The position numbers and the translations under genes are program-made. Of a DNA stretch of 64,000 bases, positions 25,707 to 36,513 are shown in pieces. Source of the DNA: Paraburkholderia bannensis NBRC 103871 (GTDB taxonomy: Bacteria > Pseudomonadota > Gammaproteobacteria > Burkholderiales > Burkholderiaceae); the NCBI RefSeq assembly GCF_000685015.1, contig NZ_BAYA01000004.1:434001-498000 (forward strand), written 5' to 3'. The stretch's first letter is position 1. Each line of letters opens with the position of its first letter. A model generated the notes under the pieces. The model was not told the origin of the DNA, did not search any database, and saw only the letters and a list, made by a program, of their open reading frames with translations.

Positions 25707-27494
25707 ATGAAACGACTCGTCCTGCATAACCGCTTCTTCTGGCTGTTCCTCGTGGTGATGTTCGCGCTGCCGGTTTTGCCCGGCGCCGTGCGCGTGCCCG
25801 AGTACTGGATCACGCTGCTCAACTACATCGGGCTCTATTCGATTGTCGCGATTGGCCTCGTGCTGCTCACCGGCATCGGTGGGATGACGAGCTTCGGGCA
25901 GGCCGCGTTCGTTGGCCTGGGCGCGTACGCGACGGCTTATCTGACGACGCAGTACGGTGTCTCGCCGTGGCTCGCGCTGATCGTCGGCGTCGTCATCACA
26001 GCGCTCGTTGCGCTCGTGCTGGGGCTCGTGACGATGCGGCTCTCGGGCCACTTCCTGCCGCTTGGCACGATCGCCTGGGGGCTCGCGCTGTTCTTCCTGT
26101 TCGGCAACCTGGACATGCTCGGCAAGTACGACGGCATCAACGGGATTCCGGTGCTCAACGTGCTGGGCATCGAGCTGGAGTCGGGGCGGCACATCTATTA
26201 CCTGATCTGGGTCGTGGTGCTGGCGTCGGTGATCTCTGTCCAGAACCTGCTCAACAGCCGCACGGGCCGCGCGATTCGGGCGCTGCGTGGCGGCGGGCTG
26301 ATGGCCGAGGCGATGGGCGTCAACACGGCCTGGATGCGTGTGGTGATCTTCGTCTATGCGGCGGTTCTGGCGGCGGTCTCGGGATTCCTCTACGCGCATT
26401 TGCAGCGCGCCGTGAATCCGACGCCGTTCGGCCTGAACCATGGCATCGAGTATCTGTTCATGGCCGTCGTGGGCGGCGTCGCGCACGTCTGGGGCGCAGT
26501 GCTGGGCGCGGCAATCCTCACGGTGCTGCAGGACTGGCTGCAGACGCTGCTGCCCAAGCTGCTCGGCGAGAACGGCAACTTCGAGATCATCGTCTTCGGC
26601 ATCTTGATGGTGCTGCTGCTGCAGTACGCGCGGCGCGGCGTCTGGCCATTTGTGGCGCGCTTCTTCCCGCGTGGGCCGCAGGCGCATGTGCCCGAGCACG
26701 CGGAGCCTTTGCCGCAACGCAGCAAGCCAGCGCCTGGCGAGTTGCTGCTGAGCGTCGACAAGGCGCGCAAGCAGTTCGGCGGCCTGGTCGCCGTGAACGA
26801 CGTGAGCTTCGAGGTGAAGGCCGGGCAGATCATCGGCCTGATCGGGCCGAACGGCGCGGGCAAGTCGACGACGTTCAACCTGGTCACGGGCGTGCTTCAG
26901 CCTACCAGCGGCGCGATTACCTTCCGTGGCGCGCGCATTGACAAGCTGACTTCACGTGAAATCGTCGCGCGTGGCATCGGTCGCACGTTCCAGCACGTCA
27001 AGCTGCTGCCGACGATGACGGTGCTGGAGAACGTCGCAATTGGCGCCCATCTGCGCGGCCATTCCGGTGTGCTGCGCAGCGTCGTCAAGCTCAATGCGGC
27101 GGAGGAGGGGAGGCTGATGAGCGAGGCAGCGCGCCAGCTGCGGCGTGTCGGCCTTGAGCAGCATATGTATGAAGAAGCGGGCAGCCTGGCGCTCGGCCAG
27201 CAGCGGATCCTGGAAATCGCTCGCGCGTTGTGCTGCGATCCAACCCTGCTGCTGCTGGACGAACCGGCTGCGGGCCTGCGTTATCAGGAGAAGCAGCAAC
27301 TGGCCGCCTTGCTGCGCAAGCTGAGAGAAGAGGGCATGAGTGTGCTGCTGGTCGAACACGATATGGACTTCGTGATGAACCTCACCGATCGCCTGGTCGT
27401 GATGGAGTTCGGCACGCGCATCGCCGAAGGTCTGCCGCAGGATGTGCAGCAAGATCCTGCGGTGCTGGAAGCGTATCTGGGCGGGGTGGAATGA
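25707..27494 (+). CDS. Fused LivM permease and LivG ATPase, system 2
   Basis: A single 595-residue reading frame. Residues 1 to about 330 are a LivM-like membrane domain ([40 protein letters not shown]). A short linker rich in Pro, Gln and Arg follows, and from about residue 345 there is a complete LivG-like ATPase. The ATPase shows Walker [17 protein letters not shown], signature [15 protein letters not shown], Walker [12 protein letters not shown] and switch VEHDMDFVM. The junction is in frame with no stop or frameshift. Fusion fixes one permease to one ATPase; LivH and the separate LivF complete the transporter. LivF overlaps the stop by ATGA. Confidence 0.93.
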   Translation: MKRLVLHNRFFWLFLVVMFALPVLPGAVRVPEYWITLLNYIGLYSIVAIGLVLLTGIGGMTSFGQAAFVGLGAYATAYLTTQYGVSPWLALIVGVVITALVALVLGLVTMRLSGHFLPLGTIAWGLALFFLFGNLDMLGKYDGINGIPVLNVLGIELESGRHIYYLIWVVVLASVISVQNLLNSRTGRAIRALRGGGLMAEAMGVNTAWMRVVIFVYAAVLAAVSGFLYAHLQRAVNPTPFGLNHGIEYLFMAVVGGVAHVWGAVLGAAILTVLQDWLQTLLPKLLGENGNFEIIVFGILMVLLLQYARRGVWPFVARFFPRGPQAHVPEHAEPLPQRSKPAPGELLLSVDKARKQFGGLVAVNDVSFEVKAGQIIGLIGPNGAGKSTTFNLVTGVLQPTSGAITFRGARIDKLTSREIVARGIGRTFQHVKLLPTMTVLENVAIGAHLRGHSGVLRSVVKLNAAEEGRLMSEAARQLRRVGLEQHMYEEAGSLALGQQRILEIARALCCDPTLLLLDEPAAGLRYQEKQQLAALLRKLREEGMSVLLVEHDMDFVMNLTDRLVVMEFGTRIAEGLPQDVQQDPAVLEAYLGGVE

Positions 27495-28240
27495 TGACGA
27501 CACCCATCCTCGAAGTTTCGGGTCTTGCGGTGCGCTACGGCAAGATCGAGGCGCTGCACAAGGCGTCGATCAAGGTCGGCGCGGGGCAGATTGTCTCCGT
27601 GATCGGCCCGAACGGCGCGGGCAAGTCCACGCTGCTTAACGCCATCATGGGCGCGCTGCCGGTGACGGGGCACGCGAGCGGGCGCATCGCTTATCTCGGC
27701 GATGATGTGGGCGCAATGCCCATCGAGCGCCGCGTGGCGCGCGGCATGTGCCTCGTACCAGAGAAGCGCGAGCTGTTTGCGTCGATGACGGTTGAGGACA
27801 ATCTCGTGCTCGGCGCGTACCGACGCAAGCGGGCAGGGGAGCGCAACTTCCTCGACCAGCTCGATCACGTGTTCGAGCTTTTCCCGCGCTTGAAGGAGCG
27901 GCGCGCGCAGGCGGCTGGCACGCTGTCGGGCGGCGAGCGCCAGATGCTTGCCGTTGGCCGGGCGCTGATGGGCAAGCCGGATCTGCTGATGCTGGACGAG
28001 CCGAGCCTCGGATTGGCGCCGCTGATCGTGAAGGAGATCTTCCACATCATCAGCGCGTTGCGGCAGACTGGCGTCGCAACGCTGCTGATCGAGCAAAACG
28101 CACGTGCGGCGTTGCAGATTTCCGACTACGGCTACGTCCTGGAGACCGGCGATCTGGCGCTGGAAGGCCCGGCAACTGAGTTGGCGCAAAATCCTCGGGT
28201 GATCGAGACATACCTCGGGCTGGTGAAGAAACCGGTCTAG
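27491..28240 (+). CDS. Liv-type ABC transporter ATPase (LivF-like), system 2
   Basis: 249 residues from the ATG at 27491, inside the ATGA overlap with the fusion gene; a second ATG at 27494 is the alternative. Motifs are canonical: Walker [17 protein letters not shown], signature [16 protein letters not shown], Walker [14 protein letters not shown] and switch [10 protein letters not shown]. This contrasts with the arginine-substituted LivF of system 1. It is the last gene of the operon; the terminator/parS palindrome begins 28 bases after the stop. Confidence 0.93.
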   Translation: MMTTPILEVSGLAVRYGKIEALHKASIKVGAGQIVSVIGPNGAGKSTLLNAIMGALPVTGHASGRIAYLGDDVGAMPIERRVARGMCLVPEKRELFASMTVEDNLVLGAYRRKRAGERNFLDQLDHVFELFPRLKERRAQAAGTLSGGERQMLAVGRALMGKPDLLMLDEPSLGLAPLIVKEIFHIISALRQTGVATLLIEQNARAALQISDYGYVLETGDLALEGPATELAQNPRVIETYLGLVKKPV

Positions 28241-28267
28241 TCCTCGTCAGGCTCTGTAGAAATCGGC

Positions 28268-28300
28268 GGCGTGTTTCACGTGAAACACGCCTTTTTTTTT
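28268..28300 (+). terminator. Terminator whose stem contains a parS centromere site
   Basis: A perfect 24-bp palindrome at 28268-28291 followed by nine T's. Its core TGTTTCACGTGAAACA at 28272-28287 is the universal chromosomal parS consensus bound by ParB. As RNA it can fold into a hairpin and stop the LivF transcript; as DNA it should load ParB. It lies about 3 kb from parAB. Confidence 0.85.
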
Positions 28301-28330
28301 ATTTCGGCGATTAAACCTTAAACGGGCGTG

Positions 28331-28359
28331 ATCGGTCGAAAACCCTAAACCGTTATAAT
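28331..28359 (+). promoter_or_regulatory. Promoter of the mnmG-rsmG-parAB segment
   Basis: A perfect -10 hexamer TATAAT at 28354-28359, 65 bases before the mnmG start. The -35 at a 17-base spacing (ATCGGT) is poor, so activity may need an activator or upstream AT-rich sequence. Confidence 0.5.
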
Positions 28360-28424
28360 TCGCGCATACCACTTTTTCTGAGAAGGCTCACGCGGTCAAT
28401 TCGTCCGTGCGTGAGATCCCCGCC

Positions 28425-30398
28425 ATGCTTTTTCCAACTGAGTTTGACGTAATCGTCGTCGGCGGCGGTCACGCCGGCACCGAGGCCGCGCTTGCCGCTG
28501 CCCGCATGGGCGTGAAGACGCTTCTGCTCACGCACAACATCGAGACGCTCGGTCAGATGAGCTGCAATCCGTCGATTGGCGGTATTGGCAAAGGCCATCT
28601 GGTCAAGGAAGTCGATGCGCTCGGCGGCGCCATGGCCGCAGCGACGGACGAGGGCGGCATCCAGTTCCGCATCCTCAACTCGTCCAAGGGCCCGGCTGTG
28701 CGCGCCACGCGCGCCCAGGCTGACCGCATCCTTTATAAGGCCGCGATCCGTCGACGCCTGGAAAATCAGCCGAATCTCTGGCTGTTCCAGCAGGCCGTCG
28801 AGGACCTGATGGTTGAGGGCGATCGCGTGGTCGGCGCGGTGACGCAGGTTGGCCTGCGCTTCCGCGCGCGCGCCGTGGTGCTGACCGCCGGGACGTTCCT
28901 CGACGGCAAGATCCACGTGGGCCTCAATAACTACACGGGTGGCCGCGCTGGCGACCCAGCTGCCGTGACGCTGTCGGCACGCCTGAAGGAACTGAAGCTG
29001 CCGCAAGGCCGCCTCAAGACGGGCACGCCGCCGCGTATCGACGGCCGCACGATCGACTTCTCGGTGCTCGAAGAGCAGCCGGGCGACCTCGATCCGGTGC
29101 CGGTCTTCTCGTTCCTCGGTCGCGCTGAGCAGCACCCGCAGCAGATTCCGTGCTGGGTCACGCACACGAACGAGCGCACGCACGACATCATCCGTAGCGG
29201 CCTGGATCGCTCGCCGATGTACACCGGCGTGATTGAAGGGGTAGGGCCGCGCTACTGCCCGTCGATCGAGGACAAGATCCATCGCTTCGCTTCTAAGGAA
29301 TCGCACCAGATCTTCCTGGAGCCGGAAGGACTGACGACGAACGAGTTCTACCCGAACGGGATCTCCACGAGCCTGCCGTTCGACGTGCAACTGGAGCTGG
29401 TGCACTCGATGCGCGGCCTCGAACACGCGCACATCCTGCGCCCTGGCTACGCCATCGAATACGACTACTTTGATCCGCGCGGCCTGAAGGCATCGCTGGA
29501 GACCAAGGTGATCAACGGTCTGTTTTTTGCGGGTCAGATCAATGGCACCACGGGCTACGAAGAGGCGGCAGCGCAAGGTCTGTTGGCCGGTATCAATGCT
29601 GGTCTGCAAGTGCAGGGCAAGGACGCTTGGTGCCCGCGCCGCGACCAGGCTTACCTCGGCGTGCTGGTCGACGACCTGGTGACGCGTGGCGTTTCCGAGC
29701 CGTATCGTATGTTCACGAGCCGCGCCGAATACCGCCTGAGCTTGCGCGAAGACAACGCAGATATGCGTCTCACGGAGATCGGCCGCGAACTCGGCGTCGT
29801 GGACGACGAGCGCTGGGACGCGTTCAGCCGCAAGCGCGACGCTGTTTCACGTGAAACCGAACGACTGAAGTCGACGTGGGTGAACCCGAAGACGCTGGGC
29901 GCGGAAGAGGCGACGGCTTTGCTCGGTAAGCCGATTGACCGCGAATACAATCTCGCCGATTTGCTGCGCCGTCCTGGCGTGAGCTACGACGGTGTGGTCG
30001 GCCTACGCGAAGGCGCATGCGCACCCGATGCTCCGCTTGCTGACGACGCGGTCCTGCTCGACCAGATCAAGGAGCAGATCGAAATTGGCATCAAGTACCA
30101 GGGCTACATCGACCGTCAGGCCGATGAGATCGAGCGCAACGGCGCGCATGAAAATACGCGCCTGCCGGAAGGCATCGACTACAAGGAAGTGCGCGGTCTG
30201 TCGTTCGAAGCGTGCCAGAAGCTCACCCAGCACCGACCGGAAACGATCGGCCAGGCGTCGCGTATCTCGGGCATCACGCCCGCTGCGATTTCGCTGCTGA
30301 TGGTGCATCTCAAGCGCGGCCTCGGTCGTCGTCGTCAAAACCCGGCTGATGCTGCTGCTCCCGCAGCGGCTGGCGATAACAACCCGGTGGCTCAATGA
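28425..30398 (+). CDS. mnmG: tRNA uridine-5-carboxymethylaminomethyl modification enzyme MnmG
   Basis: 657 residues from the ATG at 28425; a GTG six codons upstream is less likely. With MnmE it modifies the wobble uridine of several tRNAs to the cmnm5 form, using FAD and a methylene-folate carbon. The FAD motif [20 protein letters not shown] opens the protein. [19 protein letters not shown] and [14 protein letters not shown] are diagnostic. It heads the mnmG-rsmG-parA-parB group, overlapping rsmG by ATGA. A second parS site lies inside its coding sequence at 29843-29858. Confidence 0.98.
   Translation: MLFPTEFDVIVVGGGHAGTEAALAAARMGVKTLLLTHNIETLGQMSCNPSIGGIGKGHLVKEVDALGGAMAAATDEGGIQFRILNSSKGPAVRATRAQADRILYKAAIRRRLENQPNLWLFQQAVEDLMVEGDRVVGAVTQVGLRFRARAVVLTAGTFLDGKIHVGLNNYTGGRAGDPAAVTLSARLKELKLPQGRLKTGTPPRIDGRTIDFSVLEEQPGDLDPVPVFSFLGRAEQHPQQIPCWVTHTNERTHDIIRSGLDRSPMYTGVIEGVGPRYCPSIEDKIHRFASKESHQIFLEPEGLTTNEFYPNGISTSLPFDVQLELVHSMRGLEHAHILRPGYAIEYDYFDPRGLKASLETKVINGLFFAGQINGTTGYEEAAAQGLLAGINAGLQVQGKDAWCPRRDQAYLGVLVDDLVTRGVSEPYRMFTSRAEYRLSLREDNADMRLTEIGRELGVVDDERWDAFSRKRDAVSRETERLKSTWVNPKTLGAEEATALLGKPIDREYNLADLLRRPGVSYDGVVGLREGACAPDAPLADDAVLLDQIKEQIEIGIKYQGYIDRQADEIERNGAHENTRLPEGIDYKEVRGLSFEACQKLTQHRPETIGQASRISGITPAAISLLMVHLKRGLGRRRQNPADAAAPAAAGDNNPVAQ
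29843..29858. other. Second parS site, inside mnmG
   Basis: GTTTCACGTGAAAC at 29844-29857 is a perfect 14-bp parS core; only the outermost base of the 16-mer differs. It lies in the mnmG reading frame, 1.57 kb from the first site and 1.36 kb from parA. Confidence 0.85.
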
Positions 30399-31093
30399 CG
30401 GGACGCGCACGACAACCTGGCGTCGCGGATCGCGACGGTCTCGCACACATGCTGAAGGAGGGCGCAGCCGCGCTCTCCGTCGAACTGACCGAGCGTCAAC
30501 ACGAACAACTGCTGGACTACGTCACGCTGCTTGCGAAGTGGAATGCCGTCTACAACCTGACGGCGATCCGCGACCCGCGCCAGATGATGATTCAGCACAT
30601 CCTCGATTCGCTTTCGATCCTGCCGCATCTGCCTTCACGTGAAAACGCGACGGTGCTCGACGTCGGTTCGGGCGGCGGCCTGCCCGGTATCGTGCTGGCG
30701 ATAGCACGTCCGGACTGGCACGTGACGCTGAACGACATCGTGCACAAAAAGTCGGCGTTCCAGTCGCAGGCCAAGGCCGAACTGGGACTCGCGAACCTGG
30801 CCGTGGTGACGGGGCGAGTGGAATCACTGCGTCCTGGCATCGAAGTGCCAAAAAAATTCGACTTGATCGTCTCGCGGGCATTCGCGGAACTCACCGATTT
30901 CGTTACACTGGCCCGTCACCTCGTCGCGGACGGTGGCGCGATCTGGGCCATGAAGGGCGTACGCCCGGATGGTGAGATCGAACGCTTGCCTGAGGGCGCG
31001 CGCGCAGTGAAGACGATTCGTCTTTCGGTGCCGATGCTCGAAGCGGAGCGTCACCTCAGCGAAGTCCTGGTTGAGCCGTTGCCGCAAGCGTGA
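30395..31093 (+). CDS. rsmG: 16S rRNA (guanine527-N7)-methyltransferase RsmG
   Basis: 232 residues, starting in an ATGA overlap with mnmG. It is a SAM-dependent methyltransferase of the GidB family, with the SAM motif [20 protein letters not shown] and the upstream family segment [17 protein letters not shown]. It methylates N7 of G527 in 16S rRNA; loss gives low-level streptomycin resistance. The C-terminal [10 protein letters not shown] segment is typical. parA follows after 120 bases containing a hairpin. Confidence 0.97.
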   Translation: MTGRARQPGVADRDGLAHMLKEGAAALSVELTERQHEQLLDYVTLLAKWNAVYNLTAIRDPRQMMIQHILDSLSILPHLPSRENATVLDVGSGGGLPGIVLAIARPDWHVTLNDIVHKKSAFQSQAKAELGLANLAVVTGRVESLRPGIEVPKKFDLIVSRAFAELTDFVTLARHLVADGGAIWAMKGVRPDGEIERLPEGARAVKTIRLSVPMLEAERHLSEVLVEPLPQA

Positions 31094-31147
31094 TTGCGGT
31101 AAACGGCAACGTCACAGAAACACAGCAGCATTGGCCGAAAGGCCGAA

Positions 31148-31172
31148 TAGCGCAGCCGTTCTGGCTGCGCTA
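31148..31172 (+). terminator. Hairpin between rsmG and parA
   Basis: Perfect stem TAGCGCAGCC (31148-31157) and GGCTGCGCTA (31163-31172) around five bases. There is no immediate T-run; a TTTT comes 14 bases later. It may be a weak terminator or an mRNA-processing/stability element that uncouples parAB from mnmG-rsmG. Confidence 0.4.
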
Positions 31173-31212
31173 ACGTAAGCAAACTTTTAGGCAGTAAAGG
31201 GACACACACAAG

Positions 31213-31983
31213 ATGGCAAAAATCTTCTGCGTTGCGAACCAGAAGGGCGGCGTCGGCAAGACGACGACAACGGTCAATCTCGCCGCGAGCCTCGCATCGC
31301 AGGGACAGCGTGTCCTCCTCATCGATCTCGACCCGCAGGGCAATGCCACGATGGGCAGCGGCATCGACAAGGCCGCCTGCGACTACACCGTTTATGAAGT
31401 GCTCGTCGACGGCATCTCGGTGCCTGACGCACGCAAGAGCCCGGAGCATGTCGGCTACGACGTGCTGCCCGCGAACCGCGAACTCGCCGGCGCCGAAGTG
31501 GAACTCGTCTCGGTCGAGCAGCGCGAACGTCGCTTGAAGAATGCGCTGGCCCAGGTGGACGATCAGTACGACTTCGTCCTGATCGATTGCCCGCCTGCGC
31601 TCTCGCTGCTCACGCTTAACGGCCTGTGCGCTGCGCACGGCGTCGTGATCCCGATGCAGTGCGAGTACTTCGCGCTCGAAGGTCTCTCGGATCTCGTCAA
31701 CACGATCAAGCAGGTGCACGCGAACATGAATCGCGACCTGAAGGTCATCGGCCTGCTGCGCGTGATGTTCGATCCGCGTATCACGCTGCAACAACAGGTG
31801 TCGGAGCAACTCAAGGAACACTTCGGCGACAAGGTGTTCGACGCAGTGATCCCGCGTAACGTGCGTCTTGCTGAGGCACCCAGCTACGGCTTGCCGGGCG
31901 TGGTGTTCGATCGTGCATCGCGCGGTGCGCAGGCCTACGTGCAGTTCGGCGCGGAAATGATCGAGCGCGTGCGCGCGCTCTGA
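31213..31983 (+). CDS. parA: Chromosome-partitioning ATPase ParA (Soj)
   Basis: 256 residues, a stand-alone (type Ib) ParA without an N-terminal helix-turn-helix, as on chromosomes. The deviant Walker A is KGGVGKTT at residues 11-18. LLIDLDPQGNATMGSG is the Walker A' region and FVLIDCPPALSLLTLN the Walker B. ParA binds DNA non-specifically when ATP-loaded and moves ParB-parS complexes toward the new pole. parB follows 19 bases downstream; parS sites lie 1.4 and 2.9 kb upstream. Confidence 0.97.
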   Translation: MAKIFCVANQKGGVGKTTTTVNLAASLASQGQRVLLIDLDPQGNATMGSGIDKAACDYTVYEVLVDGISVPDARKSPEHVGYDVLPANRELAGAEVELVSVEQRERRLKNALAQVDDQYDFVLIDCPPALSLLTLNGLCAAHGVVIPMQCEYFALEGLSDLVNTIKQVHANMNRDLKVIGLLRVMFDPRITLQQQVSEQLKEHFGDKVFDAVIPRNVRLAEAPSYGLPGVVFDRASRGAQAYVQFGAEMIERVRAL

Positions 31984-32002
31984 CGCAGACTGGGGAAGCA
32001 CG

Positions 32003-32890
32003 ATGAACGCAGTAGCACGTAAGAAAGGATTGGGCCGAGGACTTGAGGCATTGCTCGGCGGCAGCGCGGACATCACCGAAGCGGTGAAGATCGAAGGCGC
32101 ACCCAACACGCTTCCGCTCACGCAGATGCAGGCGGGCAAGTACCAGCCTCGTACGCGCATGGACGAAGGCGCACTCCAGGAACTCGCCGCGAGCATTCGT
32201 GCGCAGGGACTGATGCAGCCGATTCTCGTGCGTCCGATCGGAGCGGATCGTTACGAGATCATCGCGGGCGAGCGACGCTTCCGCGCCGCGAACATCGCGG
32301 GGCTGACGGAAGTGCCGGTGCTCGTGAAGGACGTGCCCGATCAGGCCGCCGCCGCAATGGCGCTGATCGAGAACATCCAGCGCGAAGACCTGAATCCGCT
32401 CGAAGAGGCGCAGGGTATCCAGCGCCTGCTCGACGAATTCAATTTCACGCACGAACAGGCGGCGGAGTCGGTAGGGCGTTCGCGCAGCGCCGTGTCGAAC
32501 CTGCTGCGCCTGCTGAACCTGGCGACGGCGGTGCAGACGATGTTGCTTGCGGGCGATCTCGACATGGGGCATGCACGCGCGCTGCTCGCGGTGGATGCGG
32601 CCACGCAGGTTCAGCTCGCGCATCAGGTGGTCAATCGACGCCTGTCGGTGCGTGAAACGGAGAAACTCGTTGCGGCCACAACCAAAGCCGTTCCCACGGT
32701 CAAGGCGAAAGTCGCACAGGATGGTGGCCGTGACACGCGCCGTCTCGAAGAGGAGTTGTCTGACCTCCTGGCCGCCACGGTGAAGATCAAGGTTGGCCGC
32801 CGCGGTCGCGGACAGTTGACCGTCGATTTCGGCGACCTCGATTCTCTCGAGGGCATTCTGCTGCGCCTGCGCGGCGAAGCCGCAGTCTGA
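32003..32890 (+). CDS. parB: Chromosome-partitioning CTPase ParB (Spo0J)
   Basis: 295 residues. The N-terminal CTP-binding box is GERRFRAANIAGL, with the neighbouring ENIQREDLNPLEEAQG segment. The central helix-turn-helix that reads parS is FTHEQAAESVGRSRSAVSNLLRLLNL, and a C-terminal dimerisation domain ends at about residue 295. ParB clamps onto DNA at parS and spreads, loading SMC and acting with ParA in segregation. It is cotranscribed with parA and could bind the two parS sites in this window. Confidence 0.97.
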   Translation: MNAVARKKGLGRGLEALLGGSADITEAVKIEGAPNTLPLTQMQAGKYQPRTRMDEGALQELAASIRAQGLMQPILVRPIGADRYEIIAGERRFRAANIAGLTEVPVLVKDVPDQAAAAMALIENIQREDLNPLEEAQGIQRLLDEFNFTHEQAAESVGRSRSAVSNLLRLLNLATAVQTMLLAGDLDMGHARALLAVDAATQVQLAHQVVNRRLSVRETEKLVAATTKAVPTVKAKVAQDGGRDTRRLEEELSDLLAATVKIKVGRRGRGQLTVDFGDLDSLEGILLRLRGEAAV

Positions 32891-32940
32891 CGCGCCACGC
32901 GCTCCCGGTGCGAGAATCCGATGCCGCGAAGCGCGGCTCC

Positions 32941-34068
32941 ATGAACGCGACGCCGAGCCTGCTGCGGCGGGTCGGCGCGTTCATGCTCGGCGAACCGGTG
33001 CTGTCGATTCTCGTCGTCGCGCTGGTGCTGCTCCAGGTTTTCGCACCGCAGCCTTTGTCCAGGCTGCCTGCGCTGGTCGACTGGCAAACGGTGATGACGC
33101 TCGCCGGTTTGCTGATCCTGACCAAGGCGCTGGAATATTCAGGATTCCTGACCTGGACTGCGCATCGGCTGGTGCACCGGATCCGCTCGGAACGCGCGCT
33201 CGCGTTCCTGCTGATCGGGCTCGCGGCCGCGCTTTCGACGATTGTCACGAACGACGTGGCGCTTTTTGTCGTGGTGCCGCTCGTGCTCTCGCTGAACCAG
33301 CTCACGCCGCTGCCGCTCAAGCGTCTCATCATCATGATTGCGCTGGCCGTGAATGCGGGCTCGGTGCTGACGCCGCTCGGCAATCCGCAAAACCTGTTTC
33401 TCTGGCAACTGAGCGGCGCGTCGTTCGGACAGTTCGTCGCCGCGCTCGCGCCGTTGTGCGCGTTGCTGATGGCGCTGCTGTTCGTGCTCGCGGCGTTTCT
33501 GTTCAAGCCGCAGCAACTCGACCTCACCCAGGACGCCGACGAACATCCCGTCGATCGCGCGTTGGCCGGTGTCGCCGCTGTGTTGTTCGTCGGCTTTGTG
33601 CTGCTCGCCGACGCGCATCGTGCCGGCATTGCGTTGGCCGGAGTAGGGGCGGGCTTTTTGCTGTGGCGTGCGCGCATCGTTTTGAAGATCGACTGGCTGC
33701 TTTTGTTGATCTTCGTCCTGATGTTCGTCGTTTTGCGAAGCGCTGCCGCATTGCCGATGATCCATCACGCGCTCGCCGATCTCGCGTTACAGACGCCACT
33801 GCGCGCTTATGCCGCAGGCGCCGTACTGTCGCAAGCTATCAGTAACGTTCCCGCCGCAATCGTGCTTGCGGGCTTCACACACGACTGGCGTGCGCTCGCC
33901 TTCGGCGTCAGTGTGGGGGGCTTTGGTGTCGCCATCGGCTCGCTGGCGAACCTGATTGCCGTGCGCCTGTCGGGCGAGCGTGGCGTGTGGCTGCCGTTCC
34001 ACCTCATCTCCATACCGTTCTGGTTAATTGCGGTATTGGGCGGCGCAGCTTTATTGTCTTTTTTCTGA
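32941..34068 (+). CDS. ArsB/NhaD/CitM-type anion permease-like membrane protein
   Basis: 375 residues from the ATG at 32941, with about ten predicted membrane helices. It resembles the ion-transporter superfamily that includes ArsB, NhaD, CitM and SLC13 proteins. Visible hallmarks are the repeated helix hairpins STIVTNDVALFVVVPLVL and GNPQNLFLWQLSGASF in the first half and QAISNVPAAIVLAGF in the second. These N-D and N-P motifs are substrate- and ion-site signatures. The ion or solute is not determinable from sequence. It starts 50 bases after parB, so it may share its transcript; function in segregation is not implied. Confidence 0.8.
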   Translation: MNATPSLLRRVGAFMLGEPVLSILVVALVLLQVFAPQPLSRLPALVDWQTVMTLAGLLILTKALEYSGFLTWTAHRLVHRIRSERALAFLLIGLAAALSTIVTNDVALFVVVPLVLSLNQLTPLPLKRLIIMIALAVNAGSVLTPLGNPQNLFLWQLSGASFGQFVAALAPLCALLMALLFVLAAFLFKPQQLDLTQDADEHPVDRALAGVAAVLFVGFVLLADAHRAGIALAGVGAGFLLWRARIVLKIDWLLLLIFVLMFVVLRSAAALPMIHHALADLALQTPLRAYAAGAVLSQAISNVPAAIVLAGFTHDWRALAFGVSVGGFGVAIGSLANLIAVRLSGERGVWLPFHLISIPFWLIAVLGGAALLSFF

Positions 34069-34257
34069 CGGAAATACGACAAGAGCGGCGACACAGACGC
34101 CGTTCCACGGTAAAATCGCGCCCCGTTTTGCCTGGCTCTCCTGAGTGCAGACCGCGTGCAGGACACCGCCTTACAGTTTCCGTTACCCCCGGAGTAATGG
34201 CGTGTTTTCCGCATGATGGAGTAGCATTTCACGGGTGTTATTGAGCGGGCTAAAGTC

Positions 34258-34286
34258 TTGAATTGGCTGCAACTATCGCTTACAAT
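34258..34286 (+). promoter_or_regulatory. Sigma-70 promoter of the atp operon
   Basis: TTGAAT at 34258-34263 and TACAAT at 34281-34286 with the ideal 17-base spacer. Transcription would start near 34293, which rules out initiation codons upstream of that point and supports the atpI start at 34366. Confidence 0.75.
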
Positions 34287-34365
34287 CGCCCGGATTTATT
34301 TGGTTGGCGATGCTGTAAGCACGTTGCAAGAAAGCGCGTGCAAGGCAAATATCCGGAATCAAACG

Positions 34366-34977
34366 ATGGTGGGTCAGAGGCCAGACGAAGCGCCGCAGGC
34401 GCATGAAGGGCCCGAAGGTCCGCAACGCAAGAACGAAACATCCCGCCGGGGGCAGGATGTGAAACCGGAAGCAGCAGACGCCACTGTGCGAGTGGGTGCC
34501 GCAGGCACTGACCACAACGCAGAGTGGGACGCCGACCAGCAAGATAACAACGACATCGTTCCGCTCACCCGGGCCGAAGCCGAGCAGATCTTCGGCGCAC
34601 AGGTGAGTCGCCCCTCCCGCGTCACACCTTTTCGTGTCGTGGCGGCGCAAGTAGTTTTGTCCCTGGTTGCTACGCTGGTCTGGTGGCTGTTTTATAAGCC
34701 GCCGGGTGTGCATGCGCCGAATGCCGTTGCGTTATCGGCATTTCTGGGCGGAGCGATCTGCTGGGTGCCTGGTGCGCTGTTCGCGGCGCGCCTCAAGCAG
34801 TTGAGCCGTGCAGCGACCGTGTTCAACTGGGTGCTCGGCGAAGCATTCAAGATGGGGGCGACGATAGCGATGTTCGTCGCCATCGCGTTTGGGTATCACG
34901 ACGTGCAGTGGATTCCGTTGCTTGTCACGTACCTGATCGCACTAAAGACATACTGGATCGCGCTCGCGTTGCGCTGA
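34366..34977 (+). CDS. atpI: ATP synthase assembly protein AtpI with long N-terminal extension
   Basis: 203 residues from the ATG at 34366; the promoter position excludes the earlier in-frame start at 34258. AtpI helps assemble the c-ring and may act in Mg2+ transport. The AtpI domain is the C-terminal half, with about four helices (VVAAQVVLSLVATLVWWLFY, ALSAFLGGAICWVPGALFA, GEAFKMGATIAMFVAIAFGY, LVTYLIALKTYWIALALR). Before it lies a roughly 88-residue hydrophilic region rich in Glu, Asp, Gln and Arg, with a segment LTRAEAEQIFGAQV near the membrane. AtpI proteins are usually about 100-160 residues, so this extension is unusual. atpB follows after 195 bases. Confidence 0.85.
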   Translation: MVGQRPDEAPQAHEGPEGPQRKNETSRRGQDVKPEAADATVRVGAAGTDHNAEWDADQQDNNDIVPLTRAEAEQIFGAQVSRPSRVTPFRVVAAQVVLSLVATLVWWLFYKPPGVHAPNAVALSAFLGGAICWVPGALFAARLKQLSRAATVFNWVLGEAFKMGATIAMFVAIAFGYHDVQWIPLLVTYLIALKTYWIALALR

Positions 34978-35173
34978 CCCACTGCCGACATCGCGCCGCC
35001 CACTACGTAGCCAACGTAGAAGGCGTCGAGGCGATCGAAGCGGTGCACGGTTGGACTGCGCGTAGGCGACACATGCGGAGATAAGACTTACTCCGCGGCG
35101 GTGCGTTCCCGCAATACAGCATTGCGGGCGCGGCCGGAACCGATTTTCGACAATTTGGGTGGCTTTTAACGAT

Positions 35174-36378
<1,205 letters not shown>

Positions 36379-36513
36379 GTTCCCTGGAAGGATGCGCCTG
36401 ACCTATAACGGAATGGCGCAGAGCGGAACGGGTGACGAGGCGCTGATCGAGTTTCACAACCGATGAGCGCCTTGCCGTTTCAATTCCCCGGAATAGCTGA
36501 TTAAGGAAACACC

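Noticed and set aside
26951..26960. TTCACGTGAA inside the LivM-LivG fusion gene
   Set aside because: It is a 10-bp palindrome but matches only 11 of 14 bases of the parS core, so it is not called as a partition site.
30634..30643. TTCACGTGAA inside rsmG
   Set aside because: Same weak match (11 of 14) as above; it may simply reflect coding sequence.
28241..34068. Possible chromosomal replication origin near parAB
   Set aside because: No dnaA gene and no DnaA-box cluster was seen in this part, so oriC is not claimed.
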